Shown here: piece by piece, positions 1-6,448 of the stretch
Layout: each line of letters opens with the position of its first letter
Numbering within the stretch: the first letter of the stretch is position 1
Assembly: GCA_035942035.1 (NCBI GenBank)
Contig: DASZDK010000033.1
Coordinates: 1 to 24,770 of the forward strand
DNA: 24,770 nt
Direction of reading: 5' to 3'
DNA from: JAHWJR01 sp035942035
Lineage (GTDB): Bacteria; Actinomycetota; Acidimicrobiia; Acidimicrobiales; CADCSY01
Program-made: the position numbers and the translations under genes
Notes under the pieces: generated by a model
Database searches by the model: none
What the model saw: the letters and a program-made list of their open reading frames with translations, nothing else
Told to the model about the DNA's origin: nothing

Positions 1-591
1 GCCAGCATCTCCCAGGCCGAGCGCTCCATCGCCGGGCGCTTCATCCGCAAGTTCGACGCCGACGAGATCATGGCCTTCGCCCGGGCCTTCGAGGTGCCCA
101 TCGCCTGGTTCTTCATGCCTCCCCCGCCGTGGTCGGACCACCCCGGGGTGCCGGTGAAGCTCGCCACCCCCGACGCCGAGGAGTTCGGCCAGGCCCTGGG
201 ACTGCTGGTCGATCTGGTCTTCGGCGAGCCGTACCAGCAGGCGTTGCTGTCCCTGCGCCTGCAGGCCTTCCTGGAACAGCTCGGCCCCATCGAGCTCACC
301 GAGGCCCAACAGCGGATCGTCTCGGCGGTGAACCTCCGGGTGGAGGCGCTGGTGGCGCACTCCTTCCAGGGCCTGGGCCAGTGGCAGACGGCACTGCGGT
401 CCATCGCCAACCAGCTCGAGGACCTGGAGCGGCGGGCCAAGCGGCAAGAGGTGAGGGAAGAGGACCGCACAACCGACGAGCCGCCCGCCGGCGGGGTAGA
501 CGCCGAAACCGAGAAAAACACGGCCGATGGACGGTTTGGCACTGAGGACCGCGCAGTGACGAACAGATCGACACGGAGAGAGGGGGCCTGA
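1..591 (+). CDS. XRE-type helix-turn-helix regulator, 5' end outside the window
   Basis: The reading frame is open from base 1, so the start and the first DNA-binding helices lie outside the window; 196 residues are visible. The first ~45 visible residues match the end of a Cro/CI-type HTH domain in actinobacterial regulators: an ERS motif, an IRKFDADEIMAFARAFEVP stretch, then WFFMPPPPW. The rest is a helical region (visible residues ~60-140) and a charged, probably disordered tail. The stop is 2 nt before the ATG of the integrase, so the two are likely co-transcribed. A regulator next to the integrase at an element's end suggests control of integration or excision, but that is inference; no catalytic motif is visible. 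Confidence 0.75.
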   Translation, partial: ASISQAERSIAGRFIRKFDADEIMAFARAFEVPIAWFFMPPPPWSDHPGVPVKLATPDAEEFGQALGLLVDLVFGEPYQQALLSLRLQAFLEQLGPIELTEAQQRIVSAVNLRVEALVAHSFQGLGQWQTALRSIANQLEDLERRAKRQEVREEDRTTDEPPAGGVDAETEKNTADGRFGTEDRAVTNRSTRREGA

Positions 592-593
592 CG

Positions 594-1718
594 ATGGCAT
601 CCGTGAGGCGACCGAGGGATGGCAGGGGCTGGGAAGCGAGGTATCGGGCTCCCGACGGTCGATATCGCTCCCGCACTTTCGCGACCAAGCGAGAGGCCCA
701 ACGCTTCGTCGCCGAGGTGGAAGTCGACAAGGCACGGGGGTCGTGGGTGGACCCCGCCGGGGGACGGATCCTGCTCGCCGACTGGACAGAGCAGTGGTGG
801 GCGACCACGACCAACCTTCGACCTTCCACTCGTGTTCGCGACGAGTCGTACCTGGCCAGCTACATCCTTCCCGCCTTCGGCCGGGTACCGCTCGGTCGGA
901 TCACCCAGTTGGACGTCCGAGCGTGGGTCGCAGAACTCGATTCGCGTGAGCTGGCACCGGCCACCGTCGTGAAGGCATACCAAATCCTCGCCAAGATCCT
1001 CCGAGCTGCGGTCGACGGCGGTCTCATACCCTCGACACCCTGCCGAGCCGTTCCGCTTCCACGCGTCGAGCGGGAGGAGATGCGCTATCTCACGCCGGCC
1101 CAGGTCGCTCACCTCGCCGACGTGATCGATCCCCGGTTCCGGGCCCTTGTCCTCGTGGCTGCATACGGGGGGCTGCGTCGGGCCGAGCTGGCCGGCTTAC
1201 GTACGGCCCGGGTGAACCTGCCGCGAGGCCAGCTCGACATCGCCTAGATCATGGTTGAGGTTCAGGGGCGGACGACCTTCGGGCCGCCCAAGACTCGCGC
1301 CGGACGGCGGGTCGTCGGGCTCCCTCGCTCTGTCGCCACCGAGCTGGGCACACATATGGCACATCGGCCCGACGGTGAGTCAGACCTGGTCTTCCAGGGA
1401 CCTGCCGGCGGCGTGTTGCGCGCATCACCATTCCGCCAGCGCTTCTGGCTGCCGGCCATACGCAGCGCCGGGCTAGAGCCGTTGCGGCTGCACGATCTTC
1501 GCCATACGGCAGTCAGCTTCTGGATCGCCGGCGGCGCTTCGGTAAAGGAGATCGCCGTGCGGGCCGGCCACGCCAGTGTGGCGACGGTCCTCGACCGCTA
1601 CGGCCACCTCCTGCCCGAGTCCGACGCGGAGCTCCGGGAGCGACTGGAGCAGATGTTCACTGCCGCCGATCATCAGCCAGCTCCCGGCGGCCAGGTTGTC
1701 CCTCTCCACAACCCCTGA
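594..1718 (+). pseudogene. Tyrosine site-specific integrase interrupted by an in-frame TAG
   Basis: Codon 218 (1245-1247) is TAG, and reading continues in the same frame to 1718, giving a normal-length phage-type integrase of about 374 positions. The N-terminal part has the arm-binding AP2-like region (residues ~10-50, ending RTFATKREAQRFVAEVE), the SAM-like core-binding domain (~60-150) and the first catalytic Arg in YGGLRRAEL (~195). After the stop come the catalytic Lys in GPPKTRAGRR (~233), HDLRH (His ~300, Arg ~303), RAGH (His ~326) and the nucleophile Tyr in LDRYGHL (~336). All catalytic residues are intact, so a single change such as GAG to TAG explains the break. It starts with ATG after a purine-rich GAGAGAGGGGG. 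An ATG lies 3 bases after the TAG but has no clear ribosome site, so a separate C-terminal protein is unlikely. Recent nonsense mutation, read-through or sequencing error remain possible. Confidence 0.85.
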
Positions 1719-1785
1719 CACCGAAGCGACGCTCATCCGGCGGTGCCCGCAACTGCGGCCAGTTGGTGTCGACGAGGCCCGCTCA

Positions 1786-1817
1786 GTGCCGCCCAGTGGT
1801 GGCTGGTGCCGCCCAGT
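1786..1817. repeat. Two direct copies of a 12-bp repeat between integrase and tRNA
   Basis: GTGCCGCCCAGT occurs at 1786-1797 and again at 1806-1817, 20 bp apart start to start, about two helical turns. The position, between an integrase gene and the tRNA 3' end, is where arm-type integrase or excisionase sites usually lie. Their role is inferred only from position and periodicity. Confidence 0.55.
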
Positions 1818-1821
1818 TTCG

Positions 1822-1849
1822 GGGACGCGCGTGGGACGCGCGTGGGACG
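1822..1849. repeat. 11-bp tandem repeat (two full copies and a partial third)
   Basis: GGGACGCGCGT is present at 1822-1832 and 1833-1843, followed by GGGACG at 1844-1849. The 11-bp period is about one helical turn, so a protein bound to each copy would sit on the same DNA face. It lies in the same 190-bp gene-free stretch as the 12-bp repeats, about 60 bp from the tRNA end. An integrase arm-binding array is the simplest reading. Confidence 0.55.
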
Positions 1850-1860
1850 GGAAGCGAGAG

Positions 1861-1879
1861 GGACGCCGGTCCGGCGCCC
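1861..1879 (-). terminator. Possible hairpin downstream of tRNA-Val
   Basis: Read on the minus strand, about 30 nt after the tRNA 3' end, an 8-bp G+C-rich stem (with one G-U pair) closes a 3-nt loop. No T-run follows, so it is weak as an intrinsic terminator and could be a processing or attachment-region structure. Confidence 0.25.
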
Positions 1880-1908
1880 CTCATACCCTCTGACCAGCAC
1901 TTTTACTG

Positions 1909-1955
1909 TGGGCGATACTGGATTCGAACCAGTGACCTCTGCCGTGTGAAGGCAG
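1909..1955. other. Inferred attachment site (att) in the 3' half of tRNA-Val
   Basis: Tyrosine integrases commonly recombine within the anticodon loop to T arm and 3' end of a tRNA, and the integrase is usually the gene nearest that end. Here the pseudogene and repeat array lie directly off the tRNA 3' end. The exact core cannot be set because the partner copy at the other end of the element is not in this window; I saw no second copy of the tRNA 3' end. Confidence 0.4.
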
Positions 1956-1980
1956 CGCTCTACCGCTGAGCCAATCGCCC
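1909..1980 (-). tRNA. tRNA-Val (anticodon CAC)
   Basis: The 72-nt minus-strand sequence folds as a full cloverleaf: acceptor GGGCGAT/ATCGCCC, D stem GCTC/GAGC, anticodon stem CTGCC/GGCAG around loop TTCACAC, T stem ACTGG/CCAGT around TTCGAAT, discriminator A. The anticodon CAC reads GUG (valine). CCA is not encoded. The 5' end overlaps the last seven codons of the upstream gene on the same strand, and the 3' end faces the integrase pseudogene. Confidence 0.96.
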
Positions 1981-2637
1981 GGGAGCGTCCCAACATAGCG
2001 CGGGCTCAGGCGCTCTCAGCGGCGCACGCAGCGTCGATGCGAAGCCGACCGGCTGGCGGGCGGGCCGCATCAGCAGGCGCATGCCGGCGACGTGGAGGCC
2101 GGCATGGCGCCCGGCCAGCGGGGCGAGGGCGTCGTCCTCGGGAACATCGACCTCGACGATGGCCGGCCTGGCCCTCCCCCGCAGCCGTCCGGGAACCACC
2201 ACCGGACCGTCACCACGGCGCTGGACCGTCCGCACCGGCAGCAACATGGGCAGCGGGAGGCCCATGACCCGACCCCGGATGACCACGTCGCGCTCCACCC
2301 AACGGAGCTCGCGCTCGGCCCCGTCGCTGTTCCACACCAGGTTTCCCAGCTGCTTGGGAAACCCCCAGTTCAGCTTGCCCCCCATCCGGGACTCGGCCGA
2401 GTCGACGACCATGGTGGTGATGCACCAACCGGGACGCATGCCGAGGCGGGCGGGCTCACCGATGGCCATCTCGAGGTAGGGCCCAACCGGCGAGCTCGTG
2501 TAGCACACGGCCATGATCAGGACGGGCCCCGGCAGCGGCCGGAGCCCCCACGGCACCGGACCGAGAGGTTCGGGACAGCGCGCCAGGCCCACCACGCTCT
2601 CGCCACTCAGAGACCACGGGGCGAACGGAGCGGCCAC
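1960..2637 (-). CDS. Acetoacetate decarboxylase-like protein
   Basis: The 225-residue protein resembles the acetoacetate decarboxylase fold family: a central strand region with VCYTSSPVGPYLEMAIGEPA (~44-63), then SRMGGKLNWGFPKQLGNLVW (~83-102). In the classical enzyme a Lys-Lys pair after a Tyr/Phe-Pro forms the Schiff base and tunes it. Here one lysine remains (K95 in FPKQ) and the second is Gln, so the family is fairly sure but the reaction is not. Start is a GTG preceded by a TAGATT hexamer 6 nt upstream and no Shine-Dalgarno. The last codons, G-R-L-A-Q-R-stop, are the 5' end of tRNA-Val, with the TAG supplied by its D loop. The gene and tRNA may share a transcript. Confidence 0.75.
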   Translation of the reverse strand: MAAPFAPWSLSGESVVGLARCPEPLGPVPWGLRPLPGPVLIMAVCYTSSPVGPYLEMAIGEPARLGMRPGWCITTMVVDSAESRMGGKLNWGFPKQLGNLVWNSDGAERELRWVERDVVIRGRVMGLPLPMLLPVRTVQRRGDGPVVVPGRLRGRARPAIVEVDVPEDDALAPLAGRHAGLHVAGMRLLMRPARQPVGFASTLRAPLRAPEPALCWDAPGRLAQR

Positions 2638-2643
2638 GGGACC

Positions 2644-2649
2644 AATCTA
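2644..2649 (-). promoter_or_regulatory. -10 hexamer TAGATT, probable leaderless promoter
   Basis: On the minus strand TAGATT ends 6 nt before the GTG of the decarboxylase-like gene. A -10 box at this distance places transcription start at or next to the start codon. No Shine-Dalgarno lies between. The same layout recurs at other genes in the window. Confidence 0.55.
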
Positions 2650-2710
2650 CCGAGCAGGGCCGGCGCAGGCGGCTCCTGGTGCCGTCGGCGACCGGACGCC
2701 CCCTCGCGGG

Positions 2711-3328
2711 TCAGTCGGTCGTCGGATCGCGCAGGCACAGCCAGCTGCGCTCACCGGGCATGCGCACCACGGCGGCCTCCGAGGGGCACAGCGAGGAGCG
2801 GACGGCGACCAGGTCGACCCGCCCGTCGTTCGGCTCTGTGCAGGGGACGGCGCGGATCTCCGAGCCCGGCTGCACCTCCACGCACCTGCCGACCAGGTCG
2901 GAGGCACTCGGCCGACCGTCGGAGCCGCTCCCGGCGAAGGCGGTGAAGACGAAGATGAGGAGCAACACGGTGAGCATCACGACCCACGGCAGGCCCCGCA
3001 CCACCGTCACGGCCACGCCCACGTCCTCCGGCTCGGCCGGAGGGTGCGGGTAGGGCTGCTCGTCGCCGACCGGATGGACCGGCCGGGCCGCACGAGCCGC
3101 ATCCGCCAGCGCCCGGTCGTAGTCTGACCGACGGGCGGGGTCGCCCAGCACCCTCCACGCCTCGTTGAGCTCTTGCATGGCGCGGGCGGCGGCGGCTGAG
3201 TCCTCCGGCGAGGCCTCCGTCCGGCGGTCGGGATGCAGCTCCCGGGCGCCGCCCCGGTAGGCGCGTCGGATGGTCTCCGCGCTGGCGTTCGCAGGAACTC
3301 CGAGAACGTCGTAGTAGGACGGAGGCAC
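2711..3328 (-). CDS. Membrane-anchored J-domain protein
   Basis: The 205-residue protein opens with a J domain (residues ~4-72: YYDVLGVPANASAETIRRAY, HPD motif at ~32-34, then NEAWRVLGDPARRSDYDRAL). A Pro-rich linker follows, then one transmembrane helix (~113-133) and an outside domain with four cysteines (~149, 163, 181, 197) that could form two disulfides. This points to a DnaK co-chaperone tethered to the membrane, but no partner is visible nearby. The GTG at 3328 is chosen because the J domain begins right after it and a longer frame would run into the upstream gene. It starts 16 bp after that gene, so co-transcription is likely. The C-terminal domain is not recognised. Confidence 0.82.
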   Translation of the reverse strand: MPPSYYDVLGVPANASAETIRRAYRGGARELHPDRRTEASPEDSAAAARAMQELNEAWRVLGDPARRSDYDRALADAARAARPVHPVGDEQPYPHPPAEPEDVGVAVTVVRGLPWVVMLTVLLLIFVFTAFAGSGSDGRPSASDLVGRCVEVQPGSEIRAVPCTEPNDGRVDLVAVRSSLCPSEAAVVRMPGERSWLCLRDPTTD

Positions 3329-3344
3329 GAGCCGGTGCCGGCGC

Positions 3345-3605
3345 TCAGTCCTGCGTCCGGCGGGCCCGCTGGCGCAGGGCGTCACCGGCGCCGCGGGCAC
3401 GGCGCCGTGCCGCGGCCAGCCACGACTTGGCCCAGGGGAACTCCGTGGCCAGCACCGCCAACCCGGCCACGATGACGACCATGCCGGGGCCGGGCAGCGC
3501 GAGCAGGGCGACGCCCACGATGATGAGGGCGCCTCCCCCCACCGCCACCGCCACCCGGCGTGCGTTGCGGCCCATCCGCTCCAGGGCGCCGTCGTCGCCT
3601 TCCAT
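3345..3605 (-). CDS. Small PGPGW-type transmembrane protein
   Basis: An 86-residue protein with two close hydrophobic segments: about 21-40, carrying the signature LALPGPGMVVIVAGLAVLA, and 41-55, ending EFPWAKSW, followed by an Arg-rich tail. This is the actinobacterial TIGR02611/PGPGW family, of unknown function. The ATG at 3605 is preferred over a longer upstream frame because a GATACT hexamer ends 6 nt before it, in the intergenic space shared with the divergent lipoprotein gene. It is probably the first gene of a unit that includes the J-domain protein. Confidence 0.75.
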   Translation of the reverse strand: MEGDDGALERMGRNARRVAVAVGGGALIIVGVALLALPGPGMVVIVAGLAVLATEFPWAKSWLAAARRRARGAGDALRQRARRTQD

Positions 3606-3611
3606 GTGCCC

Positions 3612-3617
3612 AGTATC
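3612..3617 (-). promoter_or_regulatory. -10-like hexamer GATACT, probable leaderless promoter
   Basis: On the minus strand GATACT (four of six consensus bases) ends 6 nt before the ATG of the PGPGW protein, matching the spacing at other probable leaderless starts here. It lacks the first T of TANNNT. Confidence 0.4.
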
Positions 3618-3645
3618 TCCGAGGCGAGTTCGAATCACATCGACG

Positions 3646-3674
3646 TTGACCGGGGGACGACCGCGCCGCATACT
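3646..3674 (+). promoter_or_regulatory. Sigma-70-like promoter of the lipoprotein gene
   Basis: TTGACC (3646-3651) and CATACT (3669-3674) are separated by 17 bp, the optimal spacing. It would start transcription near 3681 and leave a leader of about 75 nt containing the AAAGGAG ribosome site at ~3739. It lies in the 149-bp divergent gap. Confidence 0.5.
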
Positions 3675-3754
3675 GCTGCCTACCGTGGGAGCGCCGCTGC
3701 GGCCCTCCGCCTCGCTCCTCGGAGCCCTCGCCGACTCCTCGAAAGGAGCTCCGC

Positions 3755-4687
3755 ATGCGCCCCCGCGTCCGCCTCGCCCCCCTCGCCATCGCCAGCCTCC
3801 TGCTCGCCACCGCCGGGTGCGGCTCCGACGACGCCGCTCCCCGTTCGTCTCCTGCCGGTGACGCCACCGGAACGGCCGAGAACACCGCGGCCTCCAGCGA
3901 TTCGACGGTGGCCACGCCCGAGGACCGACTTGCCGCCGCCCCGGCGGCCACCATCGCCGCCGGCACCGCCCGCACCACCTTCACGGCCACGGTCGTCGAC
4001 GTGAACGGCGCCGGCTCGGGCGCCGTCACCTTTGGCGGCGAGGGCGAGATCGACTTCGAGAACCAGCAGGCGTCCTCCCGCTCCGACCTCGGCGAGCTGT
4101 TGCGCCACGGCGGGGTGGACGATATCGACGGCGAGTTGGAGAGCGTCGTCGACGGTGCCGTCTCGTACGTGCGGTCCCCCTTCTTCGCCACCATGGTGGG
4201 GGCTCCGACACCGTGGATCCGGATCGACCCCGCCGCCCTGGAGTCGGCGACCGGGTTGGACATGACTCAGCTGTCGGGCCTGACCTCCAACGACCCCAAC
4301 GCCCAGCTCGCCTTCCTTGCCGGCGTGGTGGACGGCTCAGTGGAGGAGGCGGGCGCCGGCGAGGTCAGGGGCACGCCCACCACCCGCTTACGGGCCATGG
4401 TCGACCTGCGCAAGGCGGCGGAGGACACCGGCGCCGTGACCGACCTCCCGGCGTTCGAGCAGTTCATCGCCAGCCTGGGCGGCGGCGAGCTCGCCGTCGA
4501 GGTCGACCTCGACGACGACGACCGGGTGCGTCAGCTCGCCTACGAGCACCGTCTCCCGGCCGGTGGCGGCGGAGGCCACCAGCGCATCGAGCTCCAGTAC
4601 TTCGACTTCGGCGCCGATGTGTCCATCTCCATCCCACCCGACGACCAGGTCACCGACCTGGCTGATCTGTTGGGCGCCGGCGAGTAG
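3755..4687 (+). CDS. LppX/LprAFG-like lipoprotein
   Basis: The 310-residue product starts with a lipoprotein signal peptide: basic MRPRVR, hydrophobic core, and lipobox LATAGC with the lipidated Cys at ~22. A Ser/Thr/Ala-rich linker runs to ~60, then a beta-rich domain (~65-305) with a VSYVRSPFF segment, PWIRIDPAALESATGLDMTQ, and EVRGTPTTRLRAMVDLRKAA. This pattern fits the LolA-fold lipoproteins of actinobacteria (LppX/LprG type), which bind lipids in a hydrophobic cavity; the ligand here is unknown. ATG start with AAAGGAG 10 nt upstream and a well-spaced promoter further up. Divergent from the PGPGW gene. Confidence 0.8.
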   Translation: MRPRVRLAPLAIASLLLATAGCGSDDAAPRSSPAGDATGTAENTAASSDSTVATPEDRLAAAPAATIAAGTARTTFTATVVDVNGAGSGAVTFGGEGEIDFENQQASSRSDLGELLRHGGVDDIDGELESVVDGAVSYVRSPFFATMVGAPTPWIRIDPAALESATGLDMTQLSGLTSNDPNAQLAFLAGVVDGSVEEAGAGEVRGTPTTRLRAMVDLRKAAEDTGAVTDLPAFEQFIASLGGGELAVEVDLDDDDRVRQLAYEHRLPAGGGGGHQRIELQYFDFGADVSISIPPDDQVTDLADLLGAGE

Positions 4688-4709
4688 CCGGCGGCGGTTG
4701 CCAGGCGGC

Positions 4710-4724
4710 GTAACCGGTTACAAC
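4710..4724 (+). promoter_or_regulatory. 12-bp perfect palindrome overlapping a -10-like TACAAC
   Basis: GTAACCGGTTAC (4710-4721) is a perfect palindrome in the 44-bp gap before the YtxH-like gene. Its right end overlaps TACAAC (4719-4724), which ends 7 nt before the ATG and fits the leaderless -10 position. A dimeric repressor bound here would cover the promoter; the regulator is unknown. Confidence 0.45.
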
Positions 4725-4731
4725 AAGGACC

Positions 4732-5163
4732 ATGCGCTTCCGATTCGGCTATCTCCTCGGCTTCGGCTCCGGCTACTACCTCGGCGCCAAGGCCGGCCGC
4801 GCTCGTTACGAACAGCTGAGCGACATGCTCGACAGGGTGCGACGCAGCGACGCCTACGAGACCACCGCCGAAAAGGCCCGCTCGATCGTCGACGAGCAGG
4901 TCGAACGGGTCAAGGAGGTCGTCGAGCCGCGGATCGAGCAGGCCCGGGAGGTCGTCGAGGAGCGGGTCGGTCGGGCCAAGGAGGTCGTCGAGGAGCAGCA
5001 GGGCACCAACGGCCAGCAGGCCGGTCCCGACTCCGCCGGGGAGACGCGCTCCGACCTGCCGCCGGGCCCTCCTCCCGCAGGATCGCTCTCGGACCTTCCG
5101 CCGGTCCCGCCCCCGACGAAGCCGCTGCCTGACGACCGCCCCCTCGGCGGCCCTCCGGCCTGA
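4732..5163 (+). CDS. YtxH-like protein with 11-residue helical repeats
   Basis: The 143-residue protein begins with a Gly/Tyr-rich hydrophobic segment (MRFRFGYLLGFGSGYYLGAK) and AGRARYEQL, as in YtxH-type small proteins. A charged helix follows (~30-90), whose residues 57-89 are three 11-residue repeats with core KEVVE/REVVE. The end is a Pro-rich disordered tail with a repeated SDLPP motif. The likely picture is a membrane-associated amphipathic helix; function unknown, stress or envelope association being only a family-level guess. ATG start; AAGGA is only 2 nt upstream, too close to act as a normal ribosome site, so leaderless initiation is suspected. Convergent with rpoD. Confidence 0.7.
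   Translation: MRFRFGYLLGFGSGYYLGAKAGRARYEQLSDMLDRVRRSDAYETTAEKARSIVDEQVERVKEVVEPRIEQAREVVEERVGRAKEVVEEQQGTNGQQAGPDSAGETRSDLPPGPPPAGSLSDLPPVPPPTKPLPDDRPLGGPPA
4900..4998 (+). repeat. Three 33-bp coding repeats (11-residue helix repeats)
   Basis: Residues 57-67, 68-78 and 79-89 of the YtxH-like protein align as VERVKEVVEPR, IEQAREVVEER and VGRAKEVVEEQ. At the DNA level the shared core is AGGTCGTCGAG. An 11-residue period is typical of lipid-surface amphipathic helices as well as some coiled coils. Confidence 0.7.
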
Positions 5164-5167
5164 GCGG

Positions 5168-5186
5168 CGGGCCCTCTCAGGGCCCG
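5168..5186. terminator. Bidirectional hairpin between convergent genes
   Basis: CGGGCCCT-CTC-AGGGCCCG is a perfect 8-bp stem with a 3-nt loop, starting 5 bases after the YtxH-like stop and enclosing the rpoD stop codon in its loop region. No T-run follows on either strand, as is common in high-G+C actinobacteria. It can stop or protect both converging transcripts. Confidence 0.5.
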
Positions 5187-6448
5187 AGGTAGTCGCGGAG
5201 CTTCTGGCTGCGCTGAGGGTGGCGCAGCTTGGCCAGGGTCTTCGACTCGATCTGACGGATCCGCTCGCGGGTGACGCCGAACTTCTGGCCGACCTCCTCG
5301 AGCGTCCGAGCCTGCCCCTGGGGATCCAGGCCGAAGCGGAGCCGCACGACCTCGCGCTCCCGCTCGCTGAGCTCCTCCAGCGCCTCTTCCACCGCTTCGA
5401 CCAGCAACTCGCGGATCGCCATGTCGGCCGGCACCTCGGCCCGCAGGTCCTCGATGAAGTCGCTCAGACTGGTGTCGTCCTCCTCCCCCACCGGAGAGTC
5501 GAGCGACAGCGGGTCCTGGGAGATGCGCTGGATCTCGCGAACCCTCGCCGGGGTGAGGCCGACTCTCTCGGCAACCTCCTCGGCACTGGGCTCGCGCTCG
5601 AGCTCCTGGAGCATCTGGCGCTGGACCCGCATGACCTTCTGGATGGTCTCCACCATGTGCACCGGGATGCGGATCGTGCGTGCCTGGTCGGCGATGGCCC
5701 GGGTGATGGCCTGGCGGATCCACCACGTGGCGTAGGTGGAGAACTTGAAGCCCCGGGTGTGGTCGAACTTCTCCACCGCCCGCATCAGCCCGAGGTTGCC
5801 CTCCTGAATCACGTCGAGGAAGTGCATGCCCCGCCCCAGGTAGCGCTTGGCGATCGACACCACCAGGCGAAGGTTGGACTGGATCAGCACCTTGCGGGCC
5901 TCGTCAGCGTCCGCTTCGGCAGCCAGGAGGGCGGCGCGTGCCCCTGGTGTCGGCTCGGCGCCGTGGCTGCGGAGCCGCTGGCTGGCCTCGATGCCCCGCT
6001 CGATCCGCTTGGCCAGAGCGACCTCTTCGGCGGCGGTCAGCAGCGGGACGCGGCCGATGTCCTTCAGGTACATGCGCACCGGGTCGGACGTGGTTCCCCG
6101 GGACCGGGTGCCGGCGCCGGCCGTGTCGCTGTCCGCCACCCGCGGCCCCCGCTTCTTGGCCAGAGGCCGGCGCAGGGGCACCGCCGGCGGGCGGGTGGCA
6201 CCCGCGGGCGGGGGGCACGGCGGCACCACTTCGGAGACGGGCTCCTCGGGGTCGACGTGAATGCCCTCGCCCTCGAGCAGCTCGGTGATGGCCTCGATGA
6301 ACCGGGGCGTGGGCTCGGGTGCGCCCAGGATGACCAGCACGTCGTCGACGGTGATGGTGCCTTTGGCCTTCCCGACGGCGATCAGCCGGCGGAGCTCGTC
6401 GACCGGCAGCCCCTGTGGAGGGAAGGGCATGGGGGTGCTGGTGGTCAT
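5177..6448 (-). CDS. rpoD: Principal RNA polymerase sigma factor (sigma-70, RpoD)
   Basis: The 423-residue protein has the full primary-sigma layout: a short region 1.1-like N-terminus (~10-65, VDELRRLIAVGKAKGTITVDDVLVIL), a Pro/Ala linker, region 1.2 (~121-152, DPVRMYLKDIGRVPLL), region 2 (~188-270, with NLRLVVSIAKRYLGRGMHFLDVIQEGN and the melting segment FSTYATWWIRQAI), region 3 (~275-350) and region 4 (~355-420), ending in the helix-turn-helix TLEEVGQKFGVTRERIRQIE that reads the -35 box. Short N-terminal and no long non-conserved region fits actinobacterial primary sigma. The ATG at 6448 overlaps the dnaG stop (ATGA) and has a strong GAGGAGGGG site just upstream inside dnaG; a longer frame into dnaG is rejected. 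Confidence 0.96.
   Translation of the reverse strand: MTTSTPMPFPPQGLPVDELRRLIAVGKAKGTITVDDVLVILGAPEPTPRFIEAITELLEGEGIHVDPEEPVSEVVPPCPPPAGATRPPAVPLRRPLAKKRGPRVADSDTAGAGTRSRGTTSDPVRMYLKDIGRVPLLTAAEEVALAKRIERGIEASQRLRSHGAEPTPGARAALLAAEADADEARKVLIQSNLRLVVSIAKRYLGRGMHFLDVIQEGNLGLMRAVEKFDHTRGFKFSTYATWWIRQAITRAIADQARTIRIPVHMVETIQKVMRVQRQMLQELEREPSAEEVAERVGLTPARVREIQRISQDPLSLDSPVGEEDDTSLSDFIEDLRAEVPADMAIRELLVEAVEEALEELSEREREVVRLRFGLDPQGQARTLEEVGQKFGVTRERIRQIESKTLAKLRHPQRSQKLRDYLGP

Noticed and set aside
1743..1949. Short plus-strand frame ending in GDTGFEPVTSAV
   Set aside because: This sequence is the antisense translation of the tRNA T arm, a known source of false protein annotations.
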